The position numbers were made by a program, and so were the translations under genes. A model generated the notes under the pieces. That model ran no database searches. It was not told the DNA's origin and was given only the letters and a program-made list of their open reading frames with translations. From an uncultured Helcococcus sp. (GTDB lineage Bacteria; Bacillota; Clostridia; Tissierellales; Peptoniphilaceae), in contig NZ_CAMPYN010000063.1 in NCBI RefSeq assembly GCF_946998255.1, positions 1 through 5,436 of the forward strand: a stretch of DNA of 5,436 nucleotides, given 5' to 3'. Within the stretch, counting starts at the first letter, position 1, and each line of letters begins with the position of its first letter. Of this stretch, positions 4,950 through 5,436 are shown piece after piece.

Positions 4950-5436
4950 TTTCACCATCACTTATAATTGAAAAATCTATTTCTCTTAAATTGACATTAA
5001 CATTATCTACTTTTATTCTTACTTTTTGACCTAAGCCATAGGTTTTTCCAGTATTTTGTCCAACAATTATATAATTTTCTTCGTCCAATTCATAATAGTC
5101 ATCACTTAGATTTCTAAAATGAACCATACCTTCAACTGTATTTTCTAGTTCAATAAAAATACCAAATCCGGTAACTGATGATATTATACCATCATATTCA
5201 TTACCAATTCTTTCATACATGTATTCTGCTTTTTTCAAATCTTCTACATCTCTTTCAGCATCTTCAGCCTTTCTTTCTGTCTCAGATACATGCTCAGCAA
5301 TCTTATCAAGTTTTTTTAGATAATTTCTCTTTGCTTCTTTATAATTATTGTGAAGGCTAGCCTTTAATATTCTATGAACTACAAGGTCACTATATCTTCT
5401 AATAGGAGCTGTAAAGTGTGAATAATTTTCAGTAGC
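4942..5436 (-). CDS. rnr: Ribonuclease R, C-terminal part (5' end of gene outside window)
   Basis: This is the last 164 codons of a 3'-to-5' processive exoribonuclease of the RNase II/R family; the reading frame is open to the window edge, so the gene is cut by the window and not broken. The first visible residues (ATENYSHFTAPIRRYSDLVV) are the conserved end of the RNB catalytic domain, followed by a charged helical linker with the family's TERKAEDAERDV block. An S1 RNA-binding domain then begins at about visible residue 80 (YDGIISSVTGFGIFIELE) and runs almost to the stop. RNase R degrades structured RNA and, with tmRNA-SmpB, non-stop mRNAs in the cytoplasm. The protein ends a few acidic residues after the S1 domain, without the lysine-rich tail found in many RNase R proteins. 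The TAA stop lies inside the start of smpB (8-base overlap). Identity is near certain; RNase R is favoured over RNase II by motif match and smpB linkage. Confidence 0.97.
   Translation of the reverse strand, partial: ATENYSHFTAPIRRYSDLVVHRILKASLHNNYKEAKRNYLKKLDKIAEHVSETERKAEDAERDVEDLKKAEYMYERIGNEYDGIISSVTGFGIFIELENTVEGMVHFRNLSDDYYELDEENYIIVGQNTGKTYGLGQKVRIKVDNVNVNLREIDFSIISDGENE
4950..4957 (-). promoter_or_regulatory. Weak ribosome-binding site of smpB
   Basis: The minus strand reads GTGATGGTGAAA before the chosen ATG. Its GGTGA (4952-4956) matches the 3' part of the consensus AGGAGGTGA at acceptable spacing. It is clearly weaker than the AGGAG sites of the neighbouring genes, which suggests smpB depends partly on ribosomes terminating at the overlapping rnr stop. 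It also argues for the start at 4949 over the GTG/ATG codons just upstream. Confidence 0.5.

Noticed and set aside
4942..5238. Separate 98-residue S1-domain protein starting at a TTG
   Set aside because: The frame is open upstream to the window edge and encodes the conserved end of the RNase R catalytic domain, so this is only the C-terminal part of rnr.
5178..5360. Plus-strand open frame of 60 codons
   Set aside because: It is antisense to the RNase R linker and S1 domain, with a composition typical of reverse-complemented charged helices.

Overview
The window is a compact, AT-rich piece of bacterial chromosome in which all eight recognisable genes lie on the minus strand. Low GC, AGA/ATA-rich codon use, strong AGGAG-type ribosome sites and the gene families present point to an anaerobic low-GC Firmicute. 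My inference is a Tissierellia-type organism of the Anaerococcus/Peptoniphilus kind; the sequence alone does not prove the genus.

In transcription order (high to low coordinates) there are three blocks. Block 1 (5436-3040) starts with the 3' end of rnr (RNase R), followed by smpB, a cyclodeaminase/cyclohydrolase-family gene and a DegV-family fatty-acid-binding gene. These overlap or sit only 12 bases apart, so they look like one operon whose promoter lies outside the window. RNase R and SmpB are both part of ribosome rescue and non-stop mRNA decay. Block 2 (2962-1594) holds two integral membrane proteins with overlapping genes: a YwaF/TIGR02206 (TMEM164-like) protein and a PAP2-superfamily phosphatase-like protein. 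It ends in a clear intrinsic terminator at 1540-1578. Block 3 (1529-92) starts with a near-consensus promoter (TTGACT, 17-base spacer, TATTAT) and encodes a DUF1836 protein with a MerR-like helix-turn-helix, then a second, divergent DegV-family protein. A short palindrome lies where transcription of block 3 should start.

Apart from RNA quality control, the common theme is membrane lipid metabolism: two FakB/DegV-type fatty-acid carriers, a candidate lipid acyltransferase-like membrane protein and a PAP2 lipid phosphatase-like protein. The points most worth a second look are the possibly autoregulated DUF1836-DegV unit and the YwaF-PAP2 pair. I see no mobile element, CRISPR array, tRNA or rRNA, and no clearly new defence or biosynthetic system.
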